Shown here: piece by piece, positions 1 through 8,498 of the stretch
Layout: each line of letters begins with the position of its first letter
How positions within the stretch are numbered: the stretch's first letter is position 1
Assembly: GCA_963704815.1 (NCBI GenBank)
Contig: CAVPHU010000001.1
Coordinates: 1,302,001 to 1,366,000, forward strand
DNA: 64,000 nucleotides
Direction of reading: 5' to 3'
DNA from: DATKWD01 sp963704815
Lineage (GTDB): Bacteria; Actinomycetota; Acidimicrobiia; Acidimicrobiales; Salinilacustritrichaceae
Made by a program: the position numbers and the translations under genes
Notes under the pieces: generated by a model
Told to the model about the DNA's origin: nothing
Databases searched by the model: none
Seen by the model: only the letters and a program-made list of their open reading frames with translations

Positions 1-412
1 CCGTGCACTCGGGGTGTGTCGCCGAGACGTCGTGCAACGCGGCCAACATCCGTTCGCCGGTGGCAGTCGAGCTCTCGCCGATGGCCGGCTGGTAGCTGCG
101 GTCCGATGAAGCCCGATCCCACTCGGCCAGGAACGTCGGCAGGTCGAGGCCTGACTCGACCGACCAGTTCATGCGCTCGACGAGCCGATCGTCGATGCTG
201 ACCTCGGTGCCGAGATGGTGAGCGATGGGCGCCGCTGTTTCGCGCGCTCGGCGCAGCGGGCTCGAGAAGACCCGAGCGATCGAGCGGCCGTACCGACTCT
301 CGATCCACCGCGCCGTGTCGGCCACCTGCCGATGGCCGACCTCGGTGAGCCTCGGATCGCCTGGCTCCCGCGCCTTCTCTCCGTGCTGGACCAGCACGAT
401 CCGAGTCGCCAT
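1..412 (-). CDS. Histidine phosphatase family protein, 3' end outside window
   Basis: About 137 residues are visible before the gene leaves the window at its C-terminal side. The start ATG is at 410-412. The N-terminus carries the phosphoglycerate-mutase/histidine-phosphatase signature as LVQHGEK (residues 7-13), followed by a typical LTEVGHRQV segment and SSPLRRARET, the second phosphate-binding arginine region. The histidine that becomes phosphorylated is present, but the arginine that normally precedes it (RHG) is glutamine here. The family removes phosphate from small metabolites or phosphohistidine; the substrate cannot be told. It lies 188 bp downstream of the EamA gene, separated by a hairpin repeat. 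Confidence 0.85.
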   Translation of the reverse strand, partial: MATRIVLVQHGEKAREPGDPRLTEVGHRQVADTARWIESRYGRSIARVFSSPLRRARETAAPIAHHLGTEVSIDDRLVERMNWSVESGLDLPTFLAEWDRASSDRSYQPAIGESSTATGERMLAALHDVSATHPECT

Positions 413-484
413 CTCGTGGAGGCTACGCAGCGCTGACGGGTGCGCGAGGCTGGACTTCTTCGTCATGGAACCCGGACAGGTCCC

Positions 485-594
485 AACTTCCCGGCCGAGT
501 GGCCGCAAAACCGCGCACCCCACCGGGAAGTTGCGGACCGCGTTCCCTACTTCCCGGCCGAGTGGCCGCGAACCGCACGCCCCACCGGGAAGTT
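485..594. repeat. Two tandem copies of a 63-bp palindromic GC-rich repeat
   Basis: Two copies in head-to-tail order begin at about 485 and 548. Each opens with AACTTCCCGG or ACTTCCCGG and closes with its reverse complement CCGGGAAGTT (523-532 and 585-594), so each can form a hairpin with a 9-10 bp stem and a loop of about 28 bases. The pair fills the gap between the EamA gene and the histidine phosphatase gene, both on the minus strand. It could act as a transcript-processing or attenuating structure, or simply be a REP-like intergenic repeat. No T-run follows, so a classical terminator is not supported. Confidence 0.75.
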
Positions 595-600
595 GCCGAC

Positions 601-1563
601 CTAGGTTCTCGAACCCTGATCGGCGGCGAGTTGGCGGCCGCCGGTCGAGCGCAGCGCACCGACGACACCGACGAGGGTGAGCACGCCTCCGGCGATCTGG
701 AGCAGCTCGACCGGCTCGTCGAGGAACACGTACGCCATGGTGCCGGCGAGGAAGGGCACCGAGAGTTGGATGAGTGGCGGCAGGTTCGCCGCCACCCAGG
801 GCAGCGGCCAGGTCGAGACGAAGTGCCCGAGCGCGCCCGGGACGACGGCGATGGAGGCGGCGATGAGCAGGTCGCTCCGCCCGATCGAGCCGACGGGCTC
901 ACCGGTGACCGCGACGTACCCGCTCACCAAGACCGCTGCGGTGACGACGGCCCCGAACAGGAACGGCACGGTGTCGATGTGCTCGCGGCCCTGCTTCGAC
1001 CAGGTGAAGTAGAGGGCGAAGAAGGCCACGTTGGCGATCGCCATGGCGACCCCGACCGGATCGCCCTCGGGCCCTGAGGCTCCGGCCAACACGACCACGG
1101 CGGTGCCCGCGATCGACACCAGCGACCACAGGCGGAACGCAACGCCCGGCCTCTCACCGAAGACGACAGCGGCCAGCACCCCCACGAAGACCGGTGCCAG
1201 GAGCTGCATCAAGGTCACGTCGACGACCGAGGTGCGCTTCACGGCGATCATGAAGAACAGCTGGTGGATGCCGAACGCGACGCCGGCTCGACCGGCCCAC
1301 GACCAGCCGACCCTTCCTGGCGGCCTGCCTGATCGGCGAATGTGCACGAGCGCCAGCGTTCCCATGAGCGTGGCGCCGATCCACAGGCGCCAGAACGACA
1401 AGACGGGCCCCGAGACGTTCGACCCACCGACCATGACCGGCCCGGTGCTGTAGAGGAACGCGCCGAAGGTGATCAGCCCGAGGGGGTGACGCCGGGCCGC
1501 GGAGACGAGGCGGTTCTCGTCGAGTGAGCCCGTCGCGTGTCGGGGATCGCCGGTCGTGACCAC
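601..1563 (-). CDS. EamA/DMT-superfamily transporter
   Basis: A 320-residue integral membrane protein with about ten hydrophobic helices arranged as two EamA repeats (roughly 30-165 and 175-310), the usual architecture of drug/metabolite transporters. Residues near the end of each half (FGERPGVAFR and FLDEPVELLQ) match the conserved E-P turn before the last helix of each repeat. These proteins export amino acids, nucleotides or other small solutes; the substrate is not predictable. The gene is monocistronic or first in a minus-strand unit with the histidine phosphatase. The start at 1563 is followed by a non-hydrophobic leader of about 25 residues, so the true start may lie slightly inside. 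Confidence 0.88.
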   Translation of the reverse strand: MVTTGDPRHATGSLDENRLVSAARRHPLGLITFGAFLYSTGPVMVGGSNVSGPVLSFWRLWIGATLMGTLALVHIRRSGRPPGRVGWSWAGRAGVAFGIHQLFFMIAVKRTSVVDVTLMQLLAPVFVGVLAAVVFGERPGVAFRLWSLVSIAGTAVVVLAGASGPEGDPVGVAMAIANVAFFALYFTWSKQGREHIDTVPFLFGAVVTAAVLVSGYVAVTGEPVGSIGRSDLLIAASIAVVPGALGHFVSTWPLPWVAANLPPLIQLSVPFLAGTMAYVFLDEPVELLQIAGGVLTLVGVVGALRSTGGRQLAADQGSRT

Positions 1564-1633
1564 GCCCGAAGCGTGACAGACCGGTGCGCCGCCGTTCGAG
1601 CCTGTTCGAGCCGAGGCTCCCTAGCCTGCGAGC

Positions 1634-2092
1634 GTGACCTCGACCAACGACGACCTGCGCGCTCGTCCACGCGGTCCACATCGCCCCCGGCTCACGCCTT
1701 CCGATGAAGCGGAGTCGAATCGGTGGTCGCCGAGACGGGCAAGGGACTGGTGGGCGACCGCTACCACGGGACCGGACACCGCCACGTGTCGGTCCAGTCG
1801 GCAACCGAGCTCGCCGAGGCGGCCGTCGAACTGGGCGCTCCGATCGAGGCGGCAGGCACTCGACGGAACGTCACCATCTCACACGGTCGAGTGCCGTCGG
1901 ATCTCTGGCAGCCGCATCCGGATCGGTGACGTCGTCCTCGAAGTGGTGCGCGTCGCCGCCCCGTGCCGGATGCTCGACGACGAGATCGGCGACGGCGCTC
2001 GCAAGGCACTGAGCCGCCGTGCCGGGTCGATCTGTCGTGTGCTGTCGGGCGGGACGATCGCCGTGGGCGACCCCGTCGAACTCGAAGACTGA
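1634..2092 (+). pseudogene. MOSC domain protein, broken by three frameshifts
   Basis: Three consecutive reading frames together encode one MOSC domain. The segments are an N-terminal piece reading VHAVHIAPGSRLP (about 1665-1710), then ETGKGLVGDRYHGTGHRHVS and TRRNVTI (about 1720-1890), then IGDVVLEVVRVAAPCRMLDD and the C-terminal barrel (about 1900-2092). The family's conserved cysteine is in APCRMLDD. MOSC domains relate to molybdenum cofactor sulfurases and bind sulfur or metal; the function of stand-alone MOSC proteins is mostly unknown. The GTG at 1634 is the likely start. The shifts are single-base and leave every conserved motif intact, which suggests sequence errors more than decay. 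Confidence 0.7.
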
Positions 2093-2110
2093 CCTGGAGT
2101 CGAGCGGATA

Positions 2111-2230
2111 GGCGCCGTCGCGAAGCAGGCGCCGTGCTCGGCCGGGACCCGAGCGGCCCGCCGCGACGAAGGAGCGGCAAGAAGGTGAGTCACGGGGAGC
2201 TGCGACACTTGGCCCTGTCCGCGCAGCTCC
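2111..2230 (+). repeat. Dispersed GC-rich repeat, copy A (second copy at 24411-24614)
   Basis: This intergenic segment contains GAAGCAGGCGCCGTGCTCG, then GAGCGGCCCGCCGCGACGAA and GGAGCGGCAAGA, and ends in a perfect 9-bp inverted repeat GGAGCTGCG / CGCAGCTCC (2196-2204 and 2222-2230; 17-base loop). The same blocks in the same order occur in inverted orientation at 24411-24614, where the middle block is tandemly expanded. It lies between the MOSC gene and the hemolysin-III gene. No coding function is supported; it behaves like a non-autonomous or regulatory repeat family. Confidence 0.7.
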
Positions 2231-2311
2231 TCCGAAGCGCTCCCGGGCCTTCGTGGTGATCGGGCCGCGATCCCTGCTCCGCAGCCACCGTCGCTACGCT
2301 GTGGATTCCCC

Positions 2312-2998
2312 ATGACTGCTGAGACCAAGCCGCGCAAGCGCGAAGTGCTCCTCGACGCGCCGCTGGGCACCCCCGAACGGCCCTCGTGGCGCGGCCGGCT
2401 CCATCAGGTGGGCCTCGCGCTCGCGCTTCCGTTGCTGATCGTGATGACGGTGCACGCCGACGGCACGCGGGCCAGGGTCGGCGTCGTCATCTACGCCCTG
2501 GGGCTGTGCGCCATGTTGACTGCGTCGACGACGTATCACCGCTGGACGCACTCACTCCGGGCTCGACGAGCCTGGCGACGGGTCGATCACGCCATGATCT
2601 ACGCCGCCATCGCCGGCACCTTCACCCCACTCGTGCTGATCTCGCTCGGCACTCGTCCGGCCGTGGTGCTGCTGGGCGTGGTCTGGGGCATGGCGGCGGC
2701 CGGCGCCATCCTGAAGCTCAGCGGACGCCAACGGGTCGACAGCCTGGCCACGGCCATGTACATCGCCATCGGCTGGGCCGGCGTGCTGCTCGTGCCCGCG
2801 CTGTGGGGCACCGCTGGACCCGTCCCCGTGCTCCTGGTCGCCGCCGGCGGCATCATCTACACCGTCGGCGCGATCGGGTTCGGGCGGCAGTGGCCGACAC
2901 TCCGACCCAGCGTGTTCTCGTACCACGAGGTCTGGCACGCCTTCACCATCGTCGCGGCGGGCATCCACTTCTCCGCCATCTGGATGGTCACCACCTGA
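2312..2998 (+). CDS. trhA: Hemolysin III / PAQR family membrane protein
   Basis: A 228-residue protein with seven hydrophobic helices and the HlyIII/PAQR hallmarks. These are a Ser/His motif in the second helix (TASTTYHRW), an aspartate-histidine pair (RVDHAMIY) after the third, and the C-terminal HEVWHAF histidine pair that with the others forms a zinc site. Homologues (TrhA/YqfA) sit in the inner membrane and influence membrane energetics; the hemolysin name is historical. It runs convergently to the next gene with a 3-bp gap. A repeat copy ends about 80 bp upstream of its start. Confidence 0.9.
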   Translation: MTAETKPRKREVLLDAPLGTPERPSWRGRLHQVGLALALPLLIVMTVHADGTRARVGVVIYALGLCAMLTASTTYHRWTHSLRARRAWRRVDHAMIYAAIAGTFTPLVLISLGTRPAVVLLGVVWGMAAAGAILKLSGRQRVDSLATAMYIAIGWAGVLLVPALWGTAGPVPVLLVAAGGIIYTVGAIGFGRQWPTLRPSVFSYHEVWHAFTIVAAGIHFSAIWMVTT

Positions 2999-3001
2999 CG
3001 A

Positions 3002-3775
3002 TCAGCGGGGCTTGATCGGCTCGGCCCCTTCGATCGTGAAGCGGAAGAACTGGCCGCTCGGCCACTCGGGCGTGCCGTGGCCCCACCCGACGAGGCCCGA
3101 ACCGGCGAGACGCACCCCGACATCGGTGCAGAACTCCTCGGACACATCGGCCCCGAACGGCTCGAACCCAGGCGGCTCCACGTCGTTGCTCCATCGCTGG
3201 AGCTGCACGGCCCGGAGGCAGCCGGTCGAGTCGACCGTGACCTCGACGTCGACCGCCTCACCTGCGATGTCGAGGCTCACCACCGCGCGATCGTCGTCGA
3301 CCTCGCGCCAGCGTGCACCCGCCTGTGGTGTGGTCGCCTGCGGCAGCCACGCCACCGTCTCGGCGGCCAGGCGGCCGGCCGCGCTCCGGGCGACATCGGG
3401 TCCCGATGCCTTGGCGACCGTGATCAGGCCCTGCAGGCGGAACTCCATTCGTGCTTCGTCGGGCCCGAAGACGTCGGCGCCGATGAACCGCAGGAATCGG
3501 CCCCCGACCACGGGGCGCCAGACGAAACCCACACCGGCCCGCAGGATCTGATCCGCGGTGAACGGCATCCAACGCGAGCCGAGCTTGATCGAGCCCGACA
3601 TCACCACCTTGACCGCACGAAAGACCGGGGTCCCGTCCGGCAGCGCATGGCGCAGCCACCGCGCCGCCGGCGCCGGGAGGCCATCGAGCGTCCGCGGGTC
3701 GAACAACTCGGGGAACTTCTCGCTCGGGCACGCCAGCGTGCCCCAGACCGAGTCGGCGACGGTCACCGCCGACAT
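3002..3775 (-). CDS. DUF6544/DUF6920-like protein of unknown function
   Basis: A 257-residue soluble protein without a signal peptide or membrane helix. Recognisable family-like blocks are LPAPAARWLRHALPDGTPV near residues 33-51 and a run of beta-strand segments (KLGSRWMPFTADQILR, FVWRPVVGGRFLRFIGAD). These resemble the family annotated as DUF6544/DUF6920. No catalytic motif is evident and the biochemical role of the family is not known. It is convergent with the hemolysin-III gene. The 276 bp upstream hold no supported gene, only unassigned sequence before the AI-2E transporter's stop. Confidence 0.7.
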   Translation of the reverse strand: MSAVTVADSVWGTLACPSEKFPELFDPRTLDGLPAPAARWLRHALPDGTPVFRAVKVVMSGSIKLGSRWMPFTADQILRAGVGFVWRPVVGGRFLRFIGADVFGPDEARMEFRLQGLITVAKASGPDVARSAAGRLAAETVAWLPQATTPQAGARWREVDDDRAVVSLDIAGEAVDVEVTVDSTGCLRAVQLQRWSNDVEPPGFEPFGADVSEEFCTDVGVRLAGSGLVGWGHGTPEWPSGQFFRFTIEGAEPIKPR

Positions 3776-4051
3776 CGGCGTCCGCTCCCGTCGTCCGGGC
3801 CCGCGGATTCGCGAGACCCCAACATTTCGCCCATGCTCATCCCCTCAGCTGTCCTGACCAGTGTCTGCCATGAACGTTCGGCCTGGCCAGTGACGAAGGA
3901 CCATTTGGGCTGTGTTTCCCGTCACGTCCTCCCGGGGGCCGATCCGGTCCGCCGCGACGTTCACCAGCTTCCGCGCATGGCTCGCCCGGCGTTGACCGAC
4001 CCCGCCGACCTCCTCGTCATCTCGAACGGTGTGGCGAACGCCGAGCCGGGG

Positions 4052-5203
4052 TCAGGTCTCCGACTTGGTCCGGCGGTTGTCGCGTGTGATCTGAGAGTCG
4101 ACCACCTCGTGGCGAGCGAGGTAGGTGGACCCGACCGCCTGGATGACCGCCGCGGCAGGGAGCGCGACGAGGGCTCCGACCACGTCGAACAGCGATGCCC
4201 CCACGATGACGGTGCCGAACGCCACCGCCGGGTGGAGGTCCATCGTGCGGGCGGTGATCTTCGGGGCGAACAGGTAGTTCTCGACCTGCTGGTACGCCAC
4301 CATGAAGATCAGGACGATCAGGGCATCGGTGGGGTCGTCGAGGAGGGCGATGAGCACCGGCAGCGCCCCGGCGAGATAGGTGCCGATCGTCGGGATGAAC
4401 TGACTGATGAACCCGGTCCACAGGGCGAGCGCGAGCGCGAAGGAGACCCCGACGATCTCGAGCATGACCCACGTGGCGAACGCCGAGAGCAACGCCAGCA
4501 GCCCGCGGGAGTAGATGTAGCCACCGGTCTTCTTGATGGCGATCTCCCAACCGGAGATCACCTGTTCCTGTCGCCCGGGCGGCAGGAACGACAGCAACGT
4601 GCGGCGGAATCGGGGACCGTCGGCGACCATGTAGAACGTGAAGAGCCCGATGGTCAGGAACTGGAACAGCACCCCGACCGCCGAGACCCCGAGGCTGAAC
4701 GCGTTGGCGGCGAGGTCGGTGGCGATCTGTTGGACATCCTGGCTCTGGAGCTCGTTGGACAGGTCGGCGGTGTCGAGCTCGAGGTCGAACCGGCGATTGA
4801 GGTCCTCTTCGATCTGATCGATCCGGTCGGGCAGTTCGTCGATGAAGTCCGAGACCTGGGTGAACAGGGCACTCCCGAGCAGGACCAGGAACACCACCAT
4901 CGCAGCGAAGCTCCCGAGCATGACCAATCCGGTGGCCAGCCCCCGGCGAATGCCGTGCCGTGAGAGCCAGTCGACCGCAGGCTCGAGGGCGAAGGACAGG
5001 AAGAACGCGACGACCAGGATCAGCAGGAGCGACTGGAGCTCGGCGATCATCCAACGGATGACGAGCGCGGCACCGACGGCCGCGATGAACAGCACGATCG
5101 CCCGTGGGATCCAGCCCGGCATCGGGTCGCCGGGCCGGCTCACTCTCGAGGCGATCGACGCCCGCGGAGTGGGGGTCGAGGCGGGTTCGTCGTCCCCGTT
5201 CAC
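4052..5203 (-). CDS. AI-2E family transporter (PerM-like)
   Basis: About 383 residues with the AI-2E/PerM layout: two N-terminal helices, a long amphipathic soluble segment with DELPDRIDQIEEDLNRRF (about 100-120), then five or six further helices. The conserved GYIYSRGLLALLSAFATW and the proline-rich PKITARTMDLHPAVAF blocks are present. The family exports small molecules, with TqsA acting on autoinducer-2; the substrate here is unknown. The start is uncertain. GTG at 5203 gives a plausible protein, but an AGGAGG overlaps this codon, so translation may begin a little downstream at an ATG (MPGWIPR). Confidence 0.87.
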   Translation of the reverse strand: MNGDDEPASTPTPRASIASRVSRPGDPMPGWIPRAIVLFIAAVGAALVIRWMIAELQSLLLILVVAFFLSFALEPAVDWLSRHGIRRGLATGLVMLGSFAAMVVFLVLLGSALFTQVSDFIDELPDRIDQIEEDLNRRFDLELDTADLSNELQSQDVQQIATDLAANAFSLGVSAVGVLFQFLTIGLFTFYMVADGPRFRRTLLSFLPPGRQEQVISGWEIAIKKTGGYIYSRGLLALLSAFATWVMLEIVGVSFALALALWTGFISQFIPTIGTYLAGALPVLIALLDDPTDALIVLIFMVAYQQVENYLFAPKITARTMDLHPAVAFGTVIVGASLFDVVGALVALPAAAVIQAVGSTYLARHEVVDSQITRDNRRTKSET

Positions 5204-5287
5204 CTCCTGACTGTCCCACCCCGGTCGACGGAAAGGGTGGATGCACACACCCGATGACAAGCGGGCACCCAGGAACGAGACTGGGGC

Positions 5288-6106
5288 ATGACCAATCGAA
5301 CCGTGCTGACCACCGGAGCGAACTCGGGCATCGGGTTGCTGACGACCATCCATCTCGCCCGGCTCGGCTATCACTCGGTCGGGACCGTCCGGAGCGAGGC
5401 GAAGGCGAAGGTGCTCGCCGAGGCTGCCTCGGCGGCTGGTGTCGAGGTCGAACCGGTGCTGCTCGACGTGACCGATGCCGATGCGTGTGAGGCCGTCGTG
5501 GCCGAGTACGAGCTGTACGGACTCGTCAACAATGCGGGATACACGAACACCGGGGCGGTCGAGGACGTCGACGACGACGCCGTCCGCCACCAGCTGGAGA
5601 CCATGGCCGTCGCGCCGATGCGGCTTGCTCGCCTCGCGCTGCCGGCGATGCGGCGAGCCGGCAGCGGCCGCATCATCAACGTGTCGTCGATCTACGGGCG
5701 CACGACGACCCCGCTGACCGGCTGGTATCAGGCATCCAAACATGCCCTCGAAGCCGCATCCGACGCACTCCGGATGGAGATCGCGGCGTCGGGGGTGAAG
5801 GTGGTGCTGGTCGAGCCCGGCGGATTCAAGACCTCCATCTGGGAGGACAACGAGGCCGCCGTCGCTCGCCACGGCGACTCGCGCTACCGCTCGGCGTACG
5901 AACGCGAGCTGCGGCTCACCCAACTGGCCCAACCGTTCATGGGGAACCCCGAACGGGTCGCGAGGGTGATCGGCCGCGCGCTCGGGAGTCGTTTGCCCCG
6001 GGCGCGGTATCTCGTCGGCTACGACGCCCAGGCCCTGGCGCTGGCCGACCGGCTCACCCCCACCTCCCTCAAGGACGCGGTGACCCGCATCACCCTGCGG
6101 CTCTAG
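5288..6106 (+). CDS. Short-chain dehydrogenase/reductase
   Basis: A 272-residue classical SDR. The cofactor motif TGANSGIG is at residues 9-16, the structural NNAG motif is near 80, the catalytic Ser is in NVSSIYG, and the YQASK active-site Tyr/Lys pair follows. The family performs NAD(P)H-dependent oxidation or reduction of alcohols, ketones and steroid-like substrates. The VRSE sequence after the second strand, rather than an acidic residue, favours NADP(H), but this is an inference. It stands alone on the plus strand and is convergent with the oxidoreductase at 6135. Confidence 0.92.
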   Translation: MTNRTVLTTGANSGIGLLTTIHLARLGYHSVGTVRSEAKAKVLAEAASAAGVEVEPVLLDVTDADACEAVVAEYELYGLVNNAGYTNTGAVEDVDDDAVRHQLETMAVAPMRLARLALPAMRRAGSGRIINVSSIYGRTTTPLTGWYQASKHALEAASDALRMEIAASGVKVVLVEPGGFKTSIWEDNEAAVARHGDSRYRSAYERELRLTQLAQPFMGNPERVARVIGRALGSRLPRARYLVGYDAQALALADRLTPTSLKDAVTRITLRL

Positions 6107-6134
6107 CGACCGGCTCCGATCAGCCGAGCTCCCA

Positions 6135-7178
6135 TCAGAGGGCGATGACGACCTTGCCCCGGGCCCGGCCCGAATCGACGTGGTCGATGGCTGCAGCCGC
6201 ATCGCCGAGCGCGAACGTGCGCTCGACCTCCGGCACCACCGTGCCCGCATCGATGAGGTCGTTCAGGACGACCAGGTCGGCGCCGTCCTCGGAGGAGATG
6301 AACGTCCCCAGCTTCTGGCTCACGAACGGCGACCACAGCATGGCCCGCACCTGGCGATCGGCGCCGCCGAGCCACTTGCCGTCGGTTTCGCCCCCGACGA
6401 TCACGAGGCTGCCCTCAGGGGTCAGGACACGGCGCAGGTCCCGCAGCGCACGATTCCCGCCGATGTCGAGAATGGCGTCGTAGCGCTCGCCGGAGGCGGC
6501 GAAGTCGGCGGTGACGTAGTCGACGACGTGGTCGGCTCCGAGCCTGCGAACGAGGTCGACCTTCGCCGTGCTCGCGACGCCCGTGACCTCGGCGCCGAAG
6601 GCCTTGGCGATCTGGACGGCGTAGGTGCCGACGCCGCCCGAGGCACCGACGACCAGCACCCGCTGCCCGGGTTCGACCTTCGCCTGATCGCGCACCGCCT
6701 GGAGCGCGGTGAGTGCGGAGACGGGAACGGCCGCAGCCTGCTCGAAGCTGAGCCCCGCCGGCTTCGGTGCCAGCTTGGCAGCCGGAGCGGCGACGAACTC
6801 GGCGAACGACCCGTCCCCGATGCCGTAGACCTCGTCGCCCGGCGAGAACCCGGTGGCGTGCGCCCCCACCGCCGTCACCTCGCCTGCGAGATCGAGGCCG
6901 GGGACCTGGTGCTTCGGCGCCCGCACTCCGTAGCCGGCGAGACGGACGACATACGGCAGGCCGGCCACCAGGTGCCACACCCCCCGGTCGACCCCTGCGG
7001 CCCGGACCCGGACCAGGACCTGGTCCTCGCCGATGGTCGGTCGGGGAATCTGGTCCACCCGGAGGACGTCGTCGGCGGCCCCATAGCGATCTTGGATGAC
7101 CGCGGTCATCATGTCGGCGCTCATCTCGGGGTCCTCAATCGGTCGGGCGTCCTGCTCGGTCTGCATCGTCGTCTCCAT
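6135..7178 (-). CDS. NAD(P)-dependent alcohol dehydrogenase, quinone-oxidoreductase type
   Basis: A 347-residue medium-chain dehydrogenase/reductase. The N-terminal GroES-like domain ends near residue 150 and the Rossmann motif VVGASGGVGTYAVQIAK follows. It lacks the cysteines that bind catalytic and structural zinc, so it belongs to the zinc-independent NADPH:quinone reductase branch that reduces quinones or enones. It is divergent from the TetR gene at 7275, and three copies of a TTACGnTGTAA-like operator sit directly upstream of its start. It is therefore probably the target of that repressor. Confidence 0.9.
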   Translation of the reverse strand: METTMQTEQDARPIEDPEMSADMMTAVIQDRYGAADDVLRVDQIPRPTIGEDQVLVRVRAAGVDRGVWHLVAGLPYVVRLAGYGVRAPKHQVPGLDLAGEVTAVGAHATGFSPGDEVYGIGDGSFAEFVAAPAAKLAPKPAGLSFEQAAAVPVSALTALQAVRDQAKVEPGQRVLVVGASGGVGTYAVQIAKAFGAEVTGVASTAKVDLVRRLGADHVVDYVTADFAASGERYDAILDIGGNRALRDLRRVLTPEGSLVIVGGETDGKWLGGADRQVRAMLWSPFVSQKLGTFISSEDGADLVVLNDLIDAGTVVPEVERTFALGDAAAAIDHVDSGRARGKVVIAL

Positions 7179-7187
7179 CGGTCTGGG

Positions 7188-7233
7188 TTTACGTTGTAAG
7201 TTTACGTTGTAAGTCTGCGCAGATACAGCGTAA
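7188..7233. promoter_or_regulatory. Putative TetR operator cluster: two direct copies and one imperfect copy
   Basis: TTTACGTTGTAAG occurs twice back to back (7188-7200 and 7201-7213). Each contains the palindromic half-sites TTAC/GTAA with a 3-bp centre. A third, imperfect copy, TACAGCGTAA (7224-7233), lies on the opposite strand 10 bp further on. The cluster fills the 96-bp gap between the divergent oxidoreductase and TetR genes. The arrangement suggests that one regulator controls both promoters cooperatively; binding by the neighbouring TetR protein is an inference. Confidence 0.7.
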
Positions 7234-7274
7234 GGTTGTCAAGGCCGCTGTGAAGGAACCGTGAAGGAAGACGC

Positions 7275-7967
7275 ATGAACCGACCCAATCTGACCAGAGC
7301 GACCATCCTGCGAGCGGCCACCGAGCTCGCCGACGAAGCCGGTCTCGCATCACTCACCATGCGCAAGCTGGGCGAACGCCTCGGGGTGGAGGCCATGTCG
7401 CTGTACCACCACGTCGCCAACAAAGACGACCTGATCGACGGCATGGTCGACGCGGTGTTCGCAGAGATCGAACTTCCCTCCCCTGGTGACCCATGGAAGC
7501 CGGCGATGCGTCGACGAGCGATCTCGGCTCGCGATGCCCTGGGACGCCACCCGTGGGCGACGCCGCTCATGGACGCACGGCCGAACCCGGGTGCCGCCAT
7601 GATGCGGCACCACGATGCGGTGATCGGGAGTCTGCGTCTCGGCGGCTTCTCGGTCGCCCTGGCCGCTCATGCGTTCTCGGCGATCGACAGCTACGTGTAC
7701 GGATTCGCGCTGCAGGAGACCGCCCTGCCGTTCGACACCGCTGACGATCTCGCCGACCTCGGCCGAACCATCATGCAGCAGTTCCCCGCCGAGGAGTTCC
7801 CGCACTTCACGGAGTTGATGGTCGAACACGCCCTGCAACCGGGCTACGACTACGCGGACGAGTTCGCCTTCGGCCTCGACCTCATCCTCGACGGTCTCGA
7901 ACGGGCTCACGCCACATCGTCCACAGTGGCGGCGCCTCGGGGTGATCGATCTGGCCAGTCACCTTGA
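7275..7967 (+). CDS. TetR/AcrR family transcriptional regulator
   Basis: A 230-residue regulator. The N-terminal helix-turn-helix occupies about residues 7-52, with the characteristic LTMRKLGERLGVEAMSLYHH and the following KDDLIDGM. The C-terminal ligand domain (about 75-215) resembles the TetR_C type found in tetracycline-repressor-like proteins. It is divergent from the quinone oxidoreductase, with operator-like palindromes between them, so it probably represses that gene and itself until a small ligand binds. Its last 86 bp overlap the convergent acetyltransferase gene. Confidence 0.92.
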   Translation: MNRPNLTRATILRAATELADEAGLASLTMRKLGERLGVEAMSLYHHVANKDDLIDGMVDAVFAEIELPSPGDPWKPAMRRRAISARDALGRHPWATPLMDARPNPGAAMMRHHDAVIGSLRLGGFSVALAAHAFSAIDSYVYGFALQETALPFDTADDLADLGRTIMQQFPAEEFPHFTELMVEHALQPGYDYADEFAFGLDLILDGLERAHATSSTVAAPRGDRSGQSP

Positions 7968-8490
7968 AGCCGTGCCGCTCGTAGTACGCGAGGTTGGCCT
8001 CCTTCGACGATTCGAGGTAGCAGGGTCGACCCTCGCGGTCCGCCCGGTCGAGCACGGGCGCCATGACCGCGACACCGAGGCCACGACCGCGTGCACCGGG
8101 GTCGGTTCCGAGCACGGCGAGGTAGTAGTGCGGCTCGGCCGGATGCGCCGCCTCGACCGTCGACACGAACGCCAACGCCCGGAGGAGCTGTCTGACGGGC
8201 GCCATCCGAAGCAGCCGGGGCGCGGTTCGCACCACGTCGAGCGGCCGCGTCTTCCACCGTCCGGGCGGCGCCCAGATCGACACTCCGCCGGTATCAGGGG
8301 TGACGAAGCACAGCCCGTGCCGCAGGTGGTTCCGGGCATCGAGCCGGAAGAAGACCGCCCCCTTCTCGGGATCGCAGCGCTCGCCATCACCAACGGTCCA
8401 GGCCATGACCGGATCGTCGGCAAAGGCACGCCCGAGCGTCCGGCCCATCGCCTCCAGGTCATCGGCGGTGGCCACCCGTGCCTCGGTCAT
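7882..8490 (-). CDS. GNAT family N-acetyltransferase
   Basis: A 202-residue acetyltransferase starting at the ATG at 8488-8490. The acetyl-CoA binding motif is visible as GTDPGARGRGLGVAVM (about residues 135-150), preceded by the strand PHYYLAVL and followed by CYLESSKEANLAYYERHGF, the typical C-terminal GNAT segment. Substrates of this subgroup are not predictable. Its 3' end overlaps the TetR gene on the opposite strand by 86 bp. The upstream neighbour is the ABC permease, 8 bp away on the same strand, so it may be cotranscribed with the exporter. Confidence 0.9.
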   Translation of the reverse strand: MTEARVATADDLEAMGRTLGRAFADDPVMAWTVGDGERCDPEKGAVFFRLDARNHLRHGLCFVTPDTGGVSIWAPPGRWKTRPLDVVRTAPRLLRMAPVRQLLRALAFVSTVEAAHPAEPHYYLAVLGTDPGARGRGLGVAVMAPVLDRADREGRPCYLESSKEANLAYYERHGFKVTGQIDHPEAPPLWTMWREPVRDRRG

Positions 8491-8498
8491 GGGTTCGT

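Noticed and set aside
3776..4051. Possible small gene between the DUF6544-like gene and the AI-2E transporter
   Set aside because: No frame has a ribosome site plus a protein-like composition; only imperfect CTGRCCAGTG direct repeats were seen.
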